The notes below the pieces were generated by a model. That model saw nothing but the letters and a program-made list of their open reading frames with translations, was not told the origin of the DNA and made no database searches. Below, piece after piece: positions 33,445 to 42,218 of a stretch of 64,000 nt of DNA. Source of the DNA: Lachnospiraceae bacterium (GTDB lineage: Bacteria; Bacillota; Clostridia; Lachnospirales; Lachnospiraceae); the NCBI GenBank assembly GCA_910575475.1, contig CAJTGD010000006.1, forward strand, positions 122,208-186,207. The letters run 5' to 3'. Within the stretch, counting starts at the first letter, position 1. Each line of letters starts with the position of its first letter. The position numbers and the translations under genes are program-made.

Positions 33445-34530
33445 ATGAAAACAAAATCCAAGAGAAAAATTCTCATTATTGTATTATCTGTCGTAATTGT
33501 GCTGCTCATTGTCGGAGATTGGGCATTATCTGTGATAATATACAATGAGAATTTTAACCAGCGTTTTGAAAGTGATGAGGCATTTATACGGCGTGTTGAT
33601 GATTTTGACGGATTGCAGTGCACGAAATATGAGTTTGTTTCCAATAAAGGACAGAAATTGACGGGATATCTGTATACCACGGAGGAAAGACCGCATGGAA
33701 TCGTCGTAATGGCTCACGGATTTGGCGGCGGAGGGCACAACTCTTATATGGACTGTGCGAATTATTTTGCGCATCATGGATACAGCGTTTTTGCTTATGA
33801 TGCTACGGGAAATGATGAAAGCGAAGGAGAAGGAGTCGGAGGGCTTCCGCAAGGAGTCATAGATCTTGACTATGCAATCACATTTGTGGAAGAAAGCGGG
33901 AATTTTCCGGATCTGCCAATCGTTTTATTTGGGCATAGCTGGGGCGGCTACAGTGTTTGTAGTGTACTTACATATCATCCTGAAGTAAAAGCAGTTATTG
34001 CGTGTTCCGGTTTTAACTCTTCATCGGATATGTTTGAAGCAGAGGGGAAAAAACAGGCGGGGAACGGTATCTATCTTATACTGCCGTTTGTGAAGCTCCA
34101 CGAGAGGATGAAATACGGCGGCTATGCCTTAAATACCGCGCTGGACGGATTCTCAGAGAGCGATGCCGCCGTTATGATCCTGCATAGCTTTGATGATGAA
34201 GTTGTTCCGGCCGAATACGGCTACGACATTTATTATGAAAAGTATAAAGATGATTCCCGGTTCCGTTTCATTCATTTCGAGGATAAGGGACATAATTATT
34301 TCAATGATGACACTTATAGGGATGAATTTAATGCGGAATTTGACAAATGGCTTGAAACGCTTGATTACGATTATAATGCCTCCGAAAACAAGGAACGGTT
34401 TTCGAAGGATAGAGCTGACTATATACATAAAAACCTTGACAGGGAAAAAAGGTTTAATTCATTGGATTTAGAGCTGTTCGGGGATTTTGTTGATTTTTAT
34501 GATGAAAAGATACAAGGGGGCTGTACATGA
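33445..34530 (+). CDS. membrane-anchored alpha/beta hydrolase
   Basis: 361 residues from ATG 33445 (AGAGGTGA upstream). A TM anchor lies at about 8-28, with the enzyme outside. The hydrolase fold has the oxyanion region VVMAHGFGGGG, nucleophile Ser in FGHSWGGYS, Asp in HSFDDEVVP and His in DKGHNYF. It is probably a serine esterase or peptidase of unknown substrate. A C-terminal extension of about 60 charged residues is unusual. It is intact, unlike both of its neighbours. Confidence 0.85.
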   Translation: MKTKSKRKILIIVLSVVIVLLIVGDWALSVIIYNENFNQRFESDEAFIRRVDDFDGLQCTKYEFVSNKGQKLTGYLYTTEERPHGIVVMAHGFGGGGHNSYMDCANYFAHHGYSVFAYDATGNDESEGEGVGGLPQGVIDLDYAITFVEESGNFPDLPIVLFGHSWGGYSVCSVLTYHPEVKAVIACSGFNSSSDMFEAEGKKQAGNGIYLILPFVKLHERMKYGGYALNTALDGFSESDAAVMILHSFDDEVVPAEYGYDIYYEKYKDDSRFRFIHFEDKGHNYFNDDTYRDEFNAEFDKWLETLDYDYNASENKERFSKDRADYIHKNLDREKRFNSLDLELFGDFVDFYDEKIQGGCT

Positions 34531-34617
34531 CCCACGAGATTTTGAAAGAAATCATGTTTTATATCATTACCCAATTAACGGGAATTAGCTGAAAATAGGT
34601 AAATTCTGCTCAATTGC

Positions 34618-34644
34618 TTGTGGGGAAAAGTATCTTCCCCACAA
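34618..34644. terminator. hairpin after the hydrolase gene
   Basis: Perfect 10-bp arms TTGTGGGGAA and TTCCCCACAA around AAGTATC, 88 bp after the hydrolase stop. No T-run follows, so termination is uncertain. Confidence 0.4.
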
Positions 34645-34663
34645 CCTTCAGCTTGGCGGGTAG

Positions 34664-35311
34664 CCAATATTATTTCCATCGGAAACCCTGGATAAAAAAG
34701 AAAAACTGGAAGATGTTTGCGGATATATGAATTTTTGGGCAGATGCTATCATTGTAAGGCACAGAAATATGGATGTGATCAGGGCGCTTGCGCGATACTC
34801 TGCTGTTCCGATCATCAATGCAATGACAGACAGGAATCATCCTTGTGAGATTATCTCAGATATGTATTCATTATCTAAAATCAGAGAAGAATTTATAAAG
34901 GACAAATATCTTTTCTGCGGTGAATCCGGCAACATTGGTCTTTCATGGAAGGAGGCGGCGGGCGTTTTAGGATTTGAATTTTCGCAATGCTGCCCACAGG
35001 GATACGAGATGGAAGGGGTACAGGTATATAGAGATATAAAAGAAGCGGTTAAAGGCAAAGACGTTATATGCACAGATTCATTTCCGGCAGACAAACTCGG
35101 GGATTTTAAGAATTATCAGATCACAAAAGAAATTATGGATATGGCAAATGAAAATGCTGTTTCAAACCCTTGTCCGCCATTCTATCGCGGCGAGGAAGTA
35201 TCCGAAGATGTGATCGATTCTGATTATTTTGTCGGCTATCAGTTTAAGAGATTTTTGTTAGAGGTACAGCAGGCTATTGTGATTTATTGCATGCTTGATG
35301 AACGAAAGTAG
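34664..35311 (+). pseudogene. ornithine/aspartate carbamoyltransferase-like, N-terminus missing
   Basis: An open frame from 34664 reads FPSETLDKKEKLEDVC, then the second domain of a transcarbamylase (IIVRHRNMDVIRALARY, NAMTDRNHPCEIISDMY). The carbamoyl-phosphate domain with the STRTR loop is absent, and no start codon with a ribosome site precedes the frame; the first ATG is 34727. The HPCQ motif reads HPCE. It is a 5'-truncated gene joined to unrelated upstream DNA. Confidence 0.72.
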
Positions 35312-35334
35312 GATTGAAACGAGGTATATCAGAT

Positions 35335-35730
35335 ATGGCAGATCTTGAAGTGATCCATGAAAAGGATTCTATTCATGTGATCAAGGAGACGGGCACGGAA
35401 GTCAATTATTATATTTTTGATGAGGCGGAAATCCATTTAAACAGGATTATGCCGCATACGGTCCAGGAGTGGCATTTCCATGAAAAAATCGACGAAAATA
35501 TTTTGATCACTAAAGGAAAATTACTGTGCAAATATGTAGACTGCAATGGAATTGAAAAATCCTGTTATGCGGTCAAAAATGATATTGTAAGAGTTCATCA
35601 CAGTGTCCATACGTTTGAAAATGATACGGATGAAATAACGGAATTTGTCGTATTCAGATTTGTGCCGGACGGTACAGATAAGAGAGAAATGATAAAGACG
35701 GATAAAAAAGTTGTGAAGCATGATCATTGA
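35335..35730 (+). CDS. small cupin-domain protein
   Basis: 131 residues from ATG 35335, with a GAGGT site upstream. A single conserved cupin barrel has the metal motif WHFHEKIDENILITKG and a second His in VRVHHSVHTFEN. It may bind a metal ion and a small ligand; substrate unknown. It lies 23 bp after the transcarbamylase fragment. Confidence 0.78.
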   Translation: MADLEVIHEKDSIHVIKETGTEVNYYIFDEAEIHLNRIMPHTVQEWHFHEKIDENILITKGKLLCKYVDCNGIEKSCYAVKNDIVRVHHSVHTFENDTDEITEFVVFRFVPDGTDKREMIKTDKKVVKHDH

Positions 35731-36297
35731 AATATCAAGCCTTTGACTGATATGGTAAGAAAAATGCAAAATGGACCAGCTTTAATAGAATAATGGCTGC
35801 GTAATAAAAATACGATAGAATTCCTTGGCATTTGGGAAGAAATGTATAATGCAGATTTCAATATTACTGCGTATGAAGAAATTATGTTGGAGGCAGGCTT
35901 GAATCGTTTTATTATGTCGGTTAAGCAGTGGGTATCACGAACGAACTCTAAGGGCATTATAGCGAAAGCCGGCAGATATGGAGGCACATATGCCTACAAA
36001 GATATTGCTTTTGAATTTGCGAGCTGGTTGTCTCCGCAATTTAAACTATATTTGATAAAAGAATTTGAAAAGTTAAAGAAAGAGGAACAAGCACTGCTGG
36101 GATGGACTGCCAAGAGGGAACTGGCAAAAATAAATTACCGTATACATACAGATGCAATTAAGTCTAATCTTATTCCACCGGAACTTACGTCGCAACAGAC
36201 AAATGAACTGATATGTATTTCCAATATGGAGAACATTAATGCGGTACTGATTGAAGATGGCTTAAGTCAACAGGAACGTCTGATAAAACTTAAATAG
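35731..36297 (+). pseudogene. KilA-N domain protein, damaged at the 5' end and 3' truncated
   Basis: KilA-N sequence begins right after the cupin stop (ATG 35752, MVRKMQNGPALIE), is broken by TAA at 35791, then continues in the same frame with WLRNKNTIEFLGIWEE, AGRYGGTYAYKDIAFEFA and SPQFKLYLIKEFEKLK. It ends at 36295, before the usual C-terminal segment. KilA-N proteins bind DNA and are phage- or plasmid-derived. If expressed from ATG 35842 a 151-residue product would lack the N-terminal part. Confidence 0.72.
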
Positions 36298-36325
36298 GCA
36301 TGATCACTGAAAAGGGGCAGGGCAT

Positions 36326-37102
36326 ATGAAAACGGATGACTATAAGGAATATATTTCGGCAGAAACTATGATGGGGCCAAACAGCGTAAGGATATTGGAA
36401 GAGCTGTTCCATAAATATCCGCTGCAGCTTCATCCGGATGATGTGGTCCTCGACCTGGGATGCGGGACGGGACTGACAAGTCTTATCATTGCGAAAGAGA
36501 CCGGAGCAAGAGTTTTCGCAGATGATCTATGGGTAAGCGCGGAAGAAAATGGGACGCGTTTTGCTGAATGGGGTGTTGGAGAGCAGATCACGCCTGTTTG
36601 TGAAGACGCGAATGATCTTCATTTTGAAAAAAAGCAGTTCCGTGCTCTGATCAGTATCGACTCCTATCATTATTTTGCGGGAAGCAAGGGATTTTTTCGG
36701 GAAAAGCTTTTGCCGTTTTTGAAAGAGAACGGAGTGGTTTTGATCGGGATTCCCGGTCTGAAAGATGAATATACAGGCAGAGCCGAAGAGCTTCTTGTCA
36801 ATTGGCTTGGAGATGAGAGTTATATGTTTAAAAGCCCAAAGCAATGGAAAGAACTCATCGGCAGAAGCGACCGGATCGAGTCGGTGAAAACCTGGGAAAT
36901 GGATTGCTTTCACCAGGCATGGGACGATTGGCTTGCAGCAGATAATAAATTCGCCCTCGGCGACAGGCAGCACTTTGAAACCATCATTAAACCATATACT
37001 TGTTTTGTGGGCATTTATATCGGGCTGAAAAAGGCAAAACGGGCCTGCTGTTATTGGAGAGGTGAAAAACAATGTGCGATATCAGGCTGTTCCGAAGCGT
37101 AA
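36326..37102 (+). CDS. SAM-dependent methyltransferase
   Basis: 258 residues. Class I Rossmann fold with motif I VLDLGCGTGLTS, an acidic loop (ADDLW) and motif IV-like ISIDSYHYF. GGGGCAG is a weak ribosome site. The last about 12 residues (ACCYWRGEKQ onward) run into the ribosome site and start of the next gene, so the natural stop may have been lost. Target unknown; the small size suggests a small-molecule methyltransferase. Confidence 0.82.
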   Translation: MKTDDYKEYISAETMMGPNSVRILEELFHKYPLQLHPDDVVLDLGCGTGLTSLIIAKETGARVFADDLWVSAEENGTRFAEWGVGEQITPVCEDANDLHFEKKQFRALISIDSYHYFAGSKGFFREKLLPFLKENGVVLIGIPGLKDEYTGRAEELLVNWLGDESYMFKSPKQWKELIGRSDRIESVKTWEMDCFHQAWDDWLAADNKFALGDRQHFETIIKPYTCFVGIYIGLKKAKRACCYWRGEKQCAISGCSEA

Positions 37103-37380
37103 AAGCAGATTACGATACGGCAGTGATGATCTGGAAAAATCCATGTTCAGCATGATGATGTTGATAAAATAATGGAAAACTACGAGTGGGCAGACATCAT
37201 CATATCTGTATCGCCTTCTTATTGGGCAGACATTCCCGGACAGTTTAAAGCTTTTATTGACAGATGTACACCCTGGTGCAATACCCATGAGCCGCATGCA
37301 GCTTTAAGCGCTGGAAAGAAAGGCTATGTAGTGGCATTAAGAACCGGAACAAGCATGAGAGAATGTCAGCGCATTTTTAT
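37072..37380 (+). pseudogene. NADPH-dependent FMN reductase-like protein, frameshifted and truncated
   Basis: GGAGAGGTG and ATG 37072 open the gene, but frame changes near 37120 and 37146 are needed to read through to DKIMENYEWADIIIS, SPSYWADIPGQFKAFIDRC and KKGYVVALRTGTS. The sequence then switches to another gene at about 37378. The flavodoxin-like core (substrate loop SPSYW) is recognisable, but FMN-binding N-terminal residues are scrambled. Confidence 0.65.
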
Positions 37381-37895
37381 GCCCGCAGAGCCGCACAGCT
37401 TTTAGTCGGACTTTATATGCTGGTTTATTTGGGATTCATCTGCGGCGAAAATATGCAGATTGAGGGATTTTGGTATTATCTTTTTACAGGGGTGTTTGAA
37501 GCCGCAACCATCCATTATGCAGTCGCAAAAATTTTCGGGCCGCTGCTTTTCGGCAGGGGCTGGTGCGGATATGCTTGCTGGACTGCAATGGTGCTTGATT
37601 TTCTCCCGTACAGGGTCCCGGTGGCTCCAAGAAAACAGATCGGATGGATACGGTATATTACATTTGCGGGTTCTCTTATATTTGTTTCTGCGCTATTTTT
37701 TGCGCATGTGGGCAGCATTGAGAAAATAATGTTCTGGGCGTTTATCATAGGAAATGTCATCTACTATGCCGTCGGGATCATATTATCCCTGGCCTTTCAG
37801 GACAATCGTGCATTTTGCAAATACATATGTCCCATTACAGTATTTTTGAAGCCTGTGAGTTATTTTTCACTGCTCCGGATTCAATGTGATAAAAG
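37378..37895 (+). pseudogene. 4Fe-4S membrane protein (NapH/CcoG-like), truncated before its ferredoxin motifs
   Basis: The reading frame at 37363 gives RRAAQLLVGLYMLVYLGF, FEAATIHYAVAKIFGP, GRGWCGYACWTAM and FCKYICPITVFLKP: four TMs of an electron-transfer membrane protein. It continues to LRIQCDKSK near 37893, just where the CxxCxxCxxxCP cluster should begin, then runs into the antisense of the VanY-like gene. The 5' end is fused directly to the flavodoxin fragment and the 3' end is lost. Confidence 0.72.
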
Positions 37896-37905
37896 CAAAT
37901 TTTTT

Positions 37906-38745
37906 CTAAAAAAGATATTCTTCCAGACAGATTCCCCGCTCATATATCTCAGTGGCTGCCTCCACCCCGACATACCGATAATGCCAGACCTCCTCGGCCA
38001 CCCCGGTGATGTCTGTTTTATTTCCGGGATATCGGAAAATAAATCCGTATTTATAGCTGTTTTCCTGCAGCCACAAATAAACATCCCAGGTTGCTCCGTT
38101 AATATCTACCGCAAATCCAAGCTGATGCTCGCTGTAACCCGGCAGGGCGACCCACTGCTCTGCCAGCTCTGCAGCTTCGCCCTCGGAATACCCTTCTTTT
38201 TTGAATTCGCGGATTTTTTCATCGTAAAGCTTCTGCTGCGTCTTTGCCGTGCGGTAGCCGGACACGACAAGCGGCAGTTCCCCCAGGTTCCCTTCCCTTG
38301 CGGCTTCCAGCATCTGCATCAGCGGTTCGTAAATGCGTTTGTCAACCGATTCGCCGCCCGGCGCCTGGACCAAATCCGGCTCATAATTGTCTGGAATGGG
38401 ATTCTGCTGATTGACTAAAGTAAGCTGCCATGGGACATCTGTATCAGAAGCCTGCGGTTCTCCTCCCTGTACTGCGGAAGCCTGCGCTGGTTTTTCTGCT
38501 GTCCCTTGCTCTCCGTGTATATCTGCGGCAGGCGCATTATCCCCAAAAGAAATGGCCGGAATCTGAAAGGCTCCTTCTTTTTTCAGGCTTTCTTTCCAGG
38601 AAAATCCCAAAACCATGATAGCACACAGACACAGAAAAAGCAGGACGGTCAGACGGACGATCTGCCGGCTTACAAAACGCTTGCGCCTGCGGCCCCGGTA
38701 AATATTTTTTGTGAAATTATTTCTAATATATTTTTCTTTCATCAT
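37906..38745 (-). CDS. VanY-like D-alanyl-D-alanine carboxypeptidase
   Basis: 279 residues from ATG 38745 (AAGGAG upstream; ATG 38742 is equally possible). A basic N-terminus and TM (about 33-53) anchor it. A linker of about 75 residues precedes the LD/DD-carboxypeptidase domain, with zinc motif SEHQLGFAVDIN (SxHxxGxAxD) and EVWHYRYVG (ExWHxRYVG). It should trim the terminal D-Ala of peptidoglycan stems outside the membrane. VanS/VanR-like genes lie 1 kb upstream on the same strand, but no ligase, VanX or VanH/VanT gene is present. A TATAAT lies at 38809-38814 with a poor -35. Confidence 0.88.
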   Translation of the reverse strand: MMKEKYIRNNFTKNIYRGRRRKRFVSRQIVRLTVLLFLCLCAIMVLGFSWKESLKKEGAFQIPAISFGDNAPAADIHGEQGTAEKPAQASAVQGGEPQASDTDVPWQLTLVNQQNPIPDNYEPDLVQAPGGESVDKRIYEPLMQMLEAAREGNLGELPLVVSGYRTAKTQQKLYDEKIREFKKEGYSEGEAAELAEQWVALPGYSEHQLGFAVDINGATWDVYLWLQENSYKYGFIFRYPGNKTDITGVAEEVWHYRYVGVEAATEIYERGICLEEYLF

Positions 38746-39254
38746 AAAAACTCCTTTCCGTATGTGCGCATGCGGCACAGAAATAAAATAATGCCTTTGT
38801 CAGTATCTATTATACGGAACAAAGGAGTTGGGAACTTTAATATGAAATTGTTTAATTCCTAAGAAAATCCTAACCCGGATAAACCGGTATATCAACATCT
38901 AAATGCCCCTGACTTTAGATGCTGGTTGGTTTCCTAAATATGTTATCTTTTCTTAAATCGGTAGTTGGTTCGGATATTACAGAGCCAGAATACCGTTATG
39001 CGGATGATACGCCTTATTACATCCGTGATGGGTATACGCCGCAATTGCTGAACTAATATTTTGGGAAGAATCGGCCGATATACCTTATAAGCAGATATTA
39101 AGATGACATACAGATTAAGGGAGGGCAAGTTATGAAAATTTATTCGGCAAACAATAATCTACGAAAGTAATCTCTTCTAACCCGGTATTTTGAGCTCAAA
39201 AGCAAAAGAAAGGCATCACCCTTCCGACAAAAAACGGACAGATCAGACAAGATA
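38746..39254. other. 509-bp region with gene debris
   Basis: Holds the VanY-like promoter. A frame at 38940-39056 (MLSFLKSVVGSD, ending YTPQLLN) carries on past its TAA in the same frame for 14 more codons, as a nonsense-interrupted fragment would. A GGGAGGG ribosome site at 39118-39126 precedes a 12-codon frame (MKIYSANNNLRK). No intact gene is seen and no family is recognised. Confidence 0.4.
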
Positions 39255-39653
39255 ATGGCGGACTATTCCCGGCTGCAGGGCGGGTATTTAATCGACGCCG
39301 TATTTGGAATGATTGATCTTTATGGTGCGGAAGATGTATATGATGAATGCATAGCAAATGGCATGACGAGAGAAGAGGCATGTGAGAAGTTTGAAGAAAA
39401 TCTACTGGAACGATTAGGGCATTTTCAAGAAGCGCTTGCTATGGAATTTGTCCCGATGGATGAAGACGCGACCGGAGAGGTGATCTCCTATTCGGATGTA
39501 TACGACGAAAATGGGCAGCTGAAGGTTCCAGTGAAATTGACGTTTGAGGAATATCATAAGAATCTGAAAAGCATCCTTGAGAATATGATGAATGCTCTTA
39601 AGGACAGGAAAGACGATTTCCCGAATTTATATGAAATTTACTTTGCAGAATAA
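39255..39653 (+). CDS. hypothetical protein, possibly 5'-truncated
   Basis: 132 residues, acidic, soluble, helix-rich (MADYSRLQGGYLIDAVFG, then ENLLERLGHFQEAL and EEYHKNLKSILENM). I do not recognise it. No ribosome site stands before the ATG at 39255, and debris lies upstream, so the true start may be lost. Its stop TAA is followed by ATTCCCG, the same design as the island flank motifs. Confidence 0.5.
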   Translation: MADYSRLQGGYLIDAVFGMIDLYGAEDVYDECIANGMTREEACEKFEENLLERLGHFQEALAMEFVPMDEDATGEVISYSDVYDENGQLKVPVKLTFEEYHKNLKSILENMMNALKDRKDDFPNLYEIYFAE

Positions 39654-39697
39654 ATTCCCGACAGCCCATCGCTGCCCCGCAGGAATAAACATATTCC

Positions 39698-39742
39698 ACC
39701 TGTACGGTTGGATGATCTAAAGATCATCCAACCTGCGCATCC
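39698..39742. repeat. GTAC motif plus GGTTGGATGATC palindrome, copy 1
   Basis: ACCTGTACGGTTGG (39698-39711) runs into a 28-bp palindrome GGTTGGATGATC...GATCATCCAACC (39706-39733). It lies 6-15 bp past the stop of the VanS-like kinase (minus strand) and probably ends that transcript. Related palindromes occur at 46396-46434 and 51404-51437. Confidence 0.75.
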
Positions 39743-39747
39743 ATTTG

Positions 39748-40875
39748 TCAAGCTGTCCTGGGCAGGCAGACCGTGATTGTGACCGAATGTCCGCCGCTTT
39801 CCGCGTGTATGGAACCGCCGTGCAGGAGGATGATCTCCTTTGCGATCGCCAGCCCCAGGCCCGTGCCGCCGGTGTCGGAGACGCGGGCCTTGTCCAGCCG
39901 GTAAAATTTATCAAAGAGCAGGGAAAGCTTTTCCGCGGGAATGTGGTCCCCCTGGTTTTGGAAGGAAACGCGGACCTGTTCGGCCGTTTCTTCGGCTGAG
40001 ATCGTGATCTCGGTTTCCGGGTCGCTGTATGCAGCCGCATTTCTTAAAATATTGCCAAATACTCTGACCAGCTTATCTGGGTCGGCGCGGACAGTCAGAT
40101 TTTCATCCATATTTAACACAACGGAATTGCCGTGGGGAGCGAAGACCGGGGAAAGCTCGTCGGACAGCTGGACCAGAAGATAGTACAGATCGACGGGTTC
40201 TTTTGCCAGTTGGATCTGCCTGGAATTGTAGCGGGTGATCTCAAAAAATTCATTGATCATTTCTTCCAGCCGATAGGCCTTGTCCAGTGTGATATGCACA
40301 TTCTTCGCGCGTTCGGCGGCAGACATATCCGGATCTTCGTCCAGAAGATTCAGATACCCGATCACGGAGGTCAGGGGAGTGCGGATGTCATGGGCAAGAT
40401 ACATTACCAACTCGTCTTTCCGCTGTTCCGCAAGCGCGGTTTCCTGCTTCTGCCGCGTCAGTGTCTGCTTGACTGCGTTCAGCTTTTTTTCAAAGGGAAG
40501 CATTTCCGCCGATAAATGGATTTGTGCCGTATCTTCTGCCAGCAGGGCGTCGATCCCCTGATTGACTTCTTTAAAATATCGGGTGATCCACTGGAATAAG
40601 CGCCAGAGCAGCACAACAAATAGAAAAATGATCGCCGCCGCGAAAAAGATTTCCTTGTAGCCCCTGAAATAATTGTGATAGATATAGAAAGCCTGCTCAT
40701 ATTCGAGCGTTGTAAATGTCACCAGCAGTGTGATGACTAGGTTTCCGCCCCGCTGTTTCCAGAGGAACAGATACAGCAGGATCACGGCCGCAACGGAAAG
40801 AAGCGCGTTTCCGCAGAAACGTTCCATGAGCTTTGACTGAAATTCAGAATATTCTCCTTTGTTGTTAGCCTTCAA
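39748..40875 (-). CDS. VanS-like sensor histidine kinase
   Basis: 375 residues. The start is TTG 40875, after a GGAGTGGGGT site and overlapping the regulator stop by 11 bp. TMs lie at about 23-40 and 75-96 with a short loop between, followed by a HAMP-like linker and His162 in YLAHDIRTPLTS. The ATPase domain shows GNILRNAAAYS and GGTGLGLAIAKEI. The overall pattern (ELVMYLAHDIRTPL) is that of VanS of VanG-type systems. Together with the regulator and the VanY-like peptidase it suggests a response to cell-wall stress; glycopeptide resistance is not implied because the ligase genes are absent. Confidence 0.85.
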   Translation of the reverse strand: MKANNKGEYSEFQSKLMERFCGNALLSVAAVILLYLFLWKQRGGNLVITLLVTFTTLEYEQAFYIYHNYFRGYKEIFFAAAIIFLFVVLLWRLFQWITRYFKEVNQGIDALLAEDTAQIHLSAEMLPFEKKLNAVKQTLTRQKQETALAEQRKDELVMYLAHDIRTPLTSVIGYLNLLDEDPDMSAAERAKNVHITLDKAYRLEEMINEFFEITRYNSRQIQLAKEPVDLYYLLVQLSDELSPVFAPHGNSVVLNMDENLTVRADPDKLVRVFGNILRNAAAYSDPETEITISAEETAEQVRVSFQNQGDHIPAEKLSLLFDKFYRLDKARVSDTGGTGLGLAIAKEIILLHGGSIHAESGGHSVTITVCLPRTA

Positions 40876-41563
40876 TTTTATACCCCACTCCCCATATCGT
40901 TTTGATATATTTTGGTTTACTCAAGGTGTCGTTCATTTTTTCGCGCAGATGGCGGATATGCACGGTGATCGTGTTGTTGGATTTGCTGTAATACTCGTCC
41001 TTCCAGATCTGATGAAACAGCTCTTCCGCACTGATCACACGTCCCTTGTTTTCCAGGAGGATGCGCAGAATGGAAAATTCGGTCGGGGTCAGTGTGAGCG
41101 GCTTATCGTTTAAAAAGCATTCGTAGGTGCCAGGCTTCATCACCAGGCCGGAATGGGTGAGCAGATCCTGTCCGTCCTCCGAATGGGCCGGGTTGTACTT
41201 TTTGTACCGGCGCAGCTGGGACTTCACCCTTGCGATCAATTCCAGGGGACGAAAAGGCTTTGTGATGTAATCGTCCGCCCCGAGCGTCAGCCCCTTGACC
41301 TGGTCCATCTCTCCGTCCTTGGCGGTCAGCATGATGACCGGATAGGTGTATTTTGCCCGGATCTTTTGGCACAATGTAAATCCGTCGATCTCCGGAAGCA
41401 TGATATCCAGGATCGCAAGATCCAGCTCGGTGGTGTTGATGCACTCGAGGGCTTCCTTCGCAGAGTAAAATTTAAAGACCGTGTAGTCTTCGCTGTTCAG
41501 ATACACTTCAATTAAATCAGCGATCTCGGCCTCGTCGTCAACGATCAGTATTTTGTCAGACAT
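40865..41563 (-). CDS. VanR-like OmpR-family response regulator
   Basis: 232 residues. The receiver has DDE (9-11), phospho-acceptor Asp53 (LAILDIMLPEI) and Lys in ITKPF. A winged-helix domain ends TIWGVGYKI. GGAAGG precedes the ATG. It is the first gene of the regulator-kinase unit. Two TACAAT boxes and a perfect small inverted repeat lie upstream (41603-41673). Confidence 0.9.
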   Translation of the reverse strand: MSDKILIVDDEAEIADLIEVYLNSEDYTVFKFYSAKEALECINTTELDLAILDIMLPEIDGFTLCQKIRAKYTYPVIMLTAKDGEMDQVKGLTLGADDYITKPFRPLELIARVKSQLRRYKKYNPAHSEDGQDLLTHSGLVMKPGTYECFLNDKPLTLTPTEFSILRILLENKGRVISAEELFHQIWKDEYYSKSNNTITVHIRHLREKMNDTLSKPKYIKTIWGVGYKIEG

Positions 41564-41602
41564 GGGAAAACCTTCCTTTCTGTGTTTTTTTCAGCACAAT
41601 TT

Positions 41603-41673
41603 ATTGTAACATATGTCACCAATTTCCGTCAGGAAATTAATGACCTGCTTGCGCATCAGCGCAATTCATTGTA
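41603..41673 (-). promoter_or_regulatory. tandem promoter region of the VanR/VanS-like operon
   Basis: The minus strand has TACAAT boxes at 41603-41608 and 41668-41673, both with weak -35 sequences. Between them are AATTTCC-n4-GGAAATT (41621-41638), a candidate regulator site, and the TTGCGC-n4-GCGCAA hairpin (41649-41664) shared with 9914-9929. Poor -35 boxes suit activation by the phosphorylated regulator. Confidence 0.5.
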
Positions 41674-41851
41674 ACACACAAAAGAAGGTTTTCCTTGTTT
41701 TTTTGATTAAGAAGATATTAAGAATTTCCTAACGGTATTACAAGCTGCGTCCAGCCAATCAGCGTGGTGATTATAAAATTTCCTGGACATACGACGTATT
41801 GACGAAATGGTATTTTTGCTTTAAGATGTAAATACGAAAGGGGCTGATAGT

Positions 41852-41989
41852 ATGGCAACAACGAGTATAACAATCCGGATGGACCCGTTTTATAGTGAAG
41901 AAAATCAAAGACATTTGAATAAGGCAATTGCAGATCTGGAAGCCGGTAAGGGGCAGATTCATGAACTGATCGAGGTTGAAGATGAATAA
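41852..41989 (+). pseudogene. RelB/DinJ-type antitoxin with an internal deletion
   Basis: 45 codons. The start (MATTSITIRMD) is that of a ribbon-helix-helix antitoxin; it passes straight to the C-terminal toxin-binding tail (PFYSEENQRHLNKAI, KGQIHELIEVEDE). The middle about 40 residues, most of the DNA-binding fold, are missing. The toxin frame overlaps its stop by 8 bp, as in intact pairs. Confidence 0.65.
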
Positions 41990-42110
41990 AGTCTGGCAAG
42001 AAGAGGCGTGGGGGGACTATATTTACTGGCAAAATCAGGACCGCAAAACATGAAAACGCATCAACCTGCTCATACAGGATATCTCACGTGACGGATATGA
42101 ATACAAAACA
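41982..42110 (+). pseudogene. YoeB-type toxin with a nonsense codon
   Basis: ATG 41982 opens MNKVWQEEAWGDYIYWQNQ, the start of a YoeB/Txe RNase. A TGA at 42051 replaces a codon; the same frame then reads KRINLLIQDISRDGYE for another 17 residues before the similarity ends. The catalytic C-terminus is absent. The pair is therefore dead. Confidence 0.7.
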
Positions 42111-42152
42111 ACGCGGCGCTTATTGATAAACACCGCGCATTTTTATTTGTTG
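42110..42152 (+). terminator. terminator-like hairpin after the toxin remnant
   Basis: GCGG and CCGC outer pairs with inner TTAT/ATAA (about 42114-42140), followed by ATTTTTATTT. The stem is interrupted, so efficiency is uncertain. Confidence 0.45.
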
Positions 42153-42218
42153 ATGGTCAGGTCGCTTGTAATAATACCAAAGGATTCCAGCTTAGCCTTT
42201 ACGGCACGGATCTGGTCA

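Noticed and set aside
34550..34590. Second pyridoxamine-oxidase-like fragment after the hydrolase gene
   Set aside because: Only a 14-base match (TTTTATATCATTAC) to the fragment at 33208; too short to call.
28346..37900. Classical integron
   Set aside because: No tyrosine integrase and no paired attC core sites (RYYYAAC/GTTRRRY) were recognised; the flank motifs are of another type.
37906..41563. Functional vancomycin-resistance cluster
   Set aside because: No D-Ala-D-Lac or D-Ala-D-Ser ligase, VanX/VanXY or VanH/VanT gene in the window; only regulators and a carboxypeptidase.
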